Shown: one piece after another, positions 6,021 through 6,090 of the stretch
How the letters are laid out: each line of letters opens with the position of its first letter
How positions within the stretch are numbered: position 1 is the first letter of the stretch
Source of the DNA: an uncultured Muribaculum sp.
GTDB lineage: Bacteria; Bacteroidota; Bacteroidia; Bacteroidales; Muribaculaceae
Assembly (NCBI GenBank): GCA_947573015.1
Contig: CANPDS010000165.1
Span: 1 to 6,090, forward strand
Direction of reading: 5' to 3'
DNA: 6,090 nt
Notes under the pieces: model-generated
Databases searched by the model: none
The model's input: only the letters and a program-made list of their open reading frames with translations
What the model was told of the DNA's origin: nothing
Made by a program: the position numbers and the translations under genes

Positions 6021-6090
6021 CTATCGCGATATCATGGGAAATCCACGTGTGGGATGCAACTCCCATTTACCCTCACGGTCAATCGGGGCG
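6021..6090 (-). CDS. C-terminal end of an unidentified protein (runs off right edge)
   Basis: On the minus strand an open frame enters from the right edge and ends at a TAG (6021-6023), giving 22 residues that include DREGKWELHPTRGFPMISR. The composition looks like genuine protein, and a hairpin with a T run follows. It would be convergent to rnhB. The family cannot be told from so short a piece. Confidence 0.55.
   Translation of the reverse strand, partial: APIDREGKWELHPTRGFPMISR

Noticed and set aside
5980..6060. GGGATGCAAC occurring twice (5980-5989 and 6051-6060)
   Set aside because: Only ten bases, one copy inside the hairpin loop and stem and the other in coding sequence. No further similarity around them, so likely chance.
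1..6090. CRISPR array, insertion sequence or integrase attachment site
   Set aside because: No spaced repeats, no transposase or integrase reading frame, and no long terminal repeats or target duplications were found at the composition junction near 840.

Overview
The window looks like a chromosomal segment of a gut Bacteroidales bacterium. Muribaculaceae or Bacteroides-like is an inference from protein style, not a database result. The supporting signs are a secreted bile-salt-hydrolase-type enzyme of the Bacteroidetes form, TAnnTTTG-type -7 promoter boxes, start codons without a clear Shine-Dalgarno sequence, and a Bacteroidetes-like RNase HII. The backbone has moderate to high GC (a sampled 60-base line inside the hydrolase gene is 60% G+C). 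The left ~840 bases are clearly AT-richer (the first 60 bases are 35% G+C), which suggests an acquired accessory patch.

Layout from left to right. Positions 1-836 (minus strand) hold a compact AT-rich cassette. It has a 27-residue ORF that looks like the 3' tail of a larger gene, a complete 174-residue hypothetical gene that overlaps the tail's stop codon by one base, and, one base further on, the start of a second gene that runs off the left edge. The two latter proteins share a short ungapped similarity around a G-C-K-Y motif, so they are probably distant tandem paralogues. The arrangement resembles an orphan toxin tail followed by immunity genes, but that function is not proven. At 829-921 the cassette abuts a broken 5' gene fragment that encodes an intact signal peptide behind a good -7 box (953-960).

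Positions 1056-2176 (minus) carry a complete choloylglycine/bile salt hydrolase with its own intrinsic terminator. Positions 2177-2459 are a divergent intergenic region. On the plus strand it holds a TAACTTTG -7 box, a leader able to fold through several inverted repeats, and a 30-codon upstream ORF whose stop overlaps the next gene's start. Positions 2460-4280 (plus) encode a Na+/phosphate cotransporter fused to a PhoU-like domain, closed by a strong terminator (4350-4380). After an AT-rich gap, an OmpR/PhoB-type response regulator with no adjacent kinase (4594-5322) is followed closely by rnhB (RNase HII, ending at 5935). A hairpin at 5954-5996 separates rnhB from the C-terminus of a convergent minus-strand gene that enters from the right edge.

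The complete backbone genes are ordinary conserved functions: bile acid deconjugation, phosphate handling, signalling and RNA/DNA hybrid repair. The less ordinary parts are the left cassette with its junction, and the leader/upstream ORF of the phosphate transporter.
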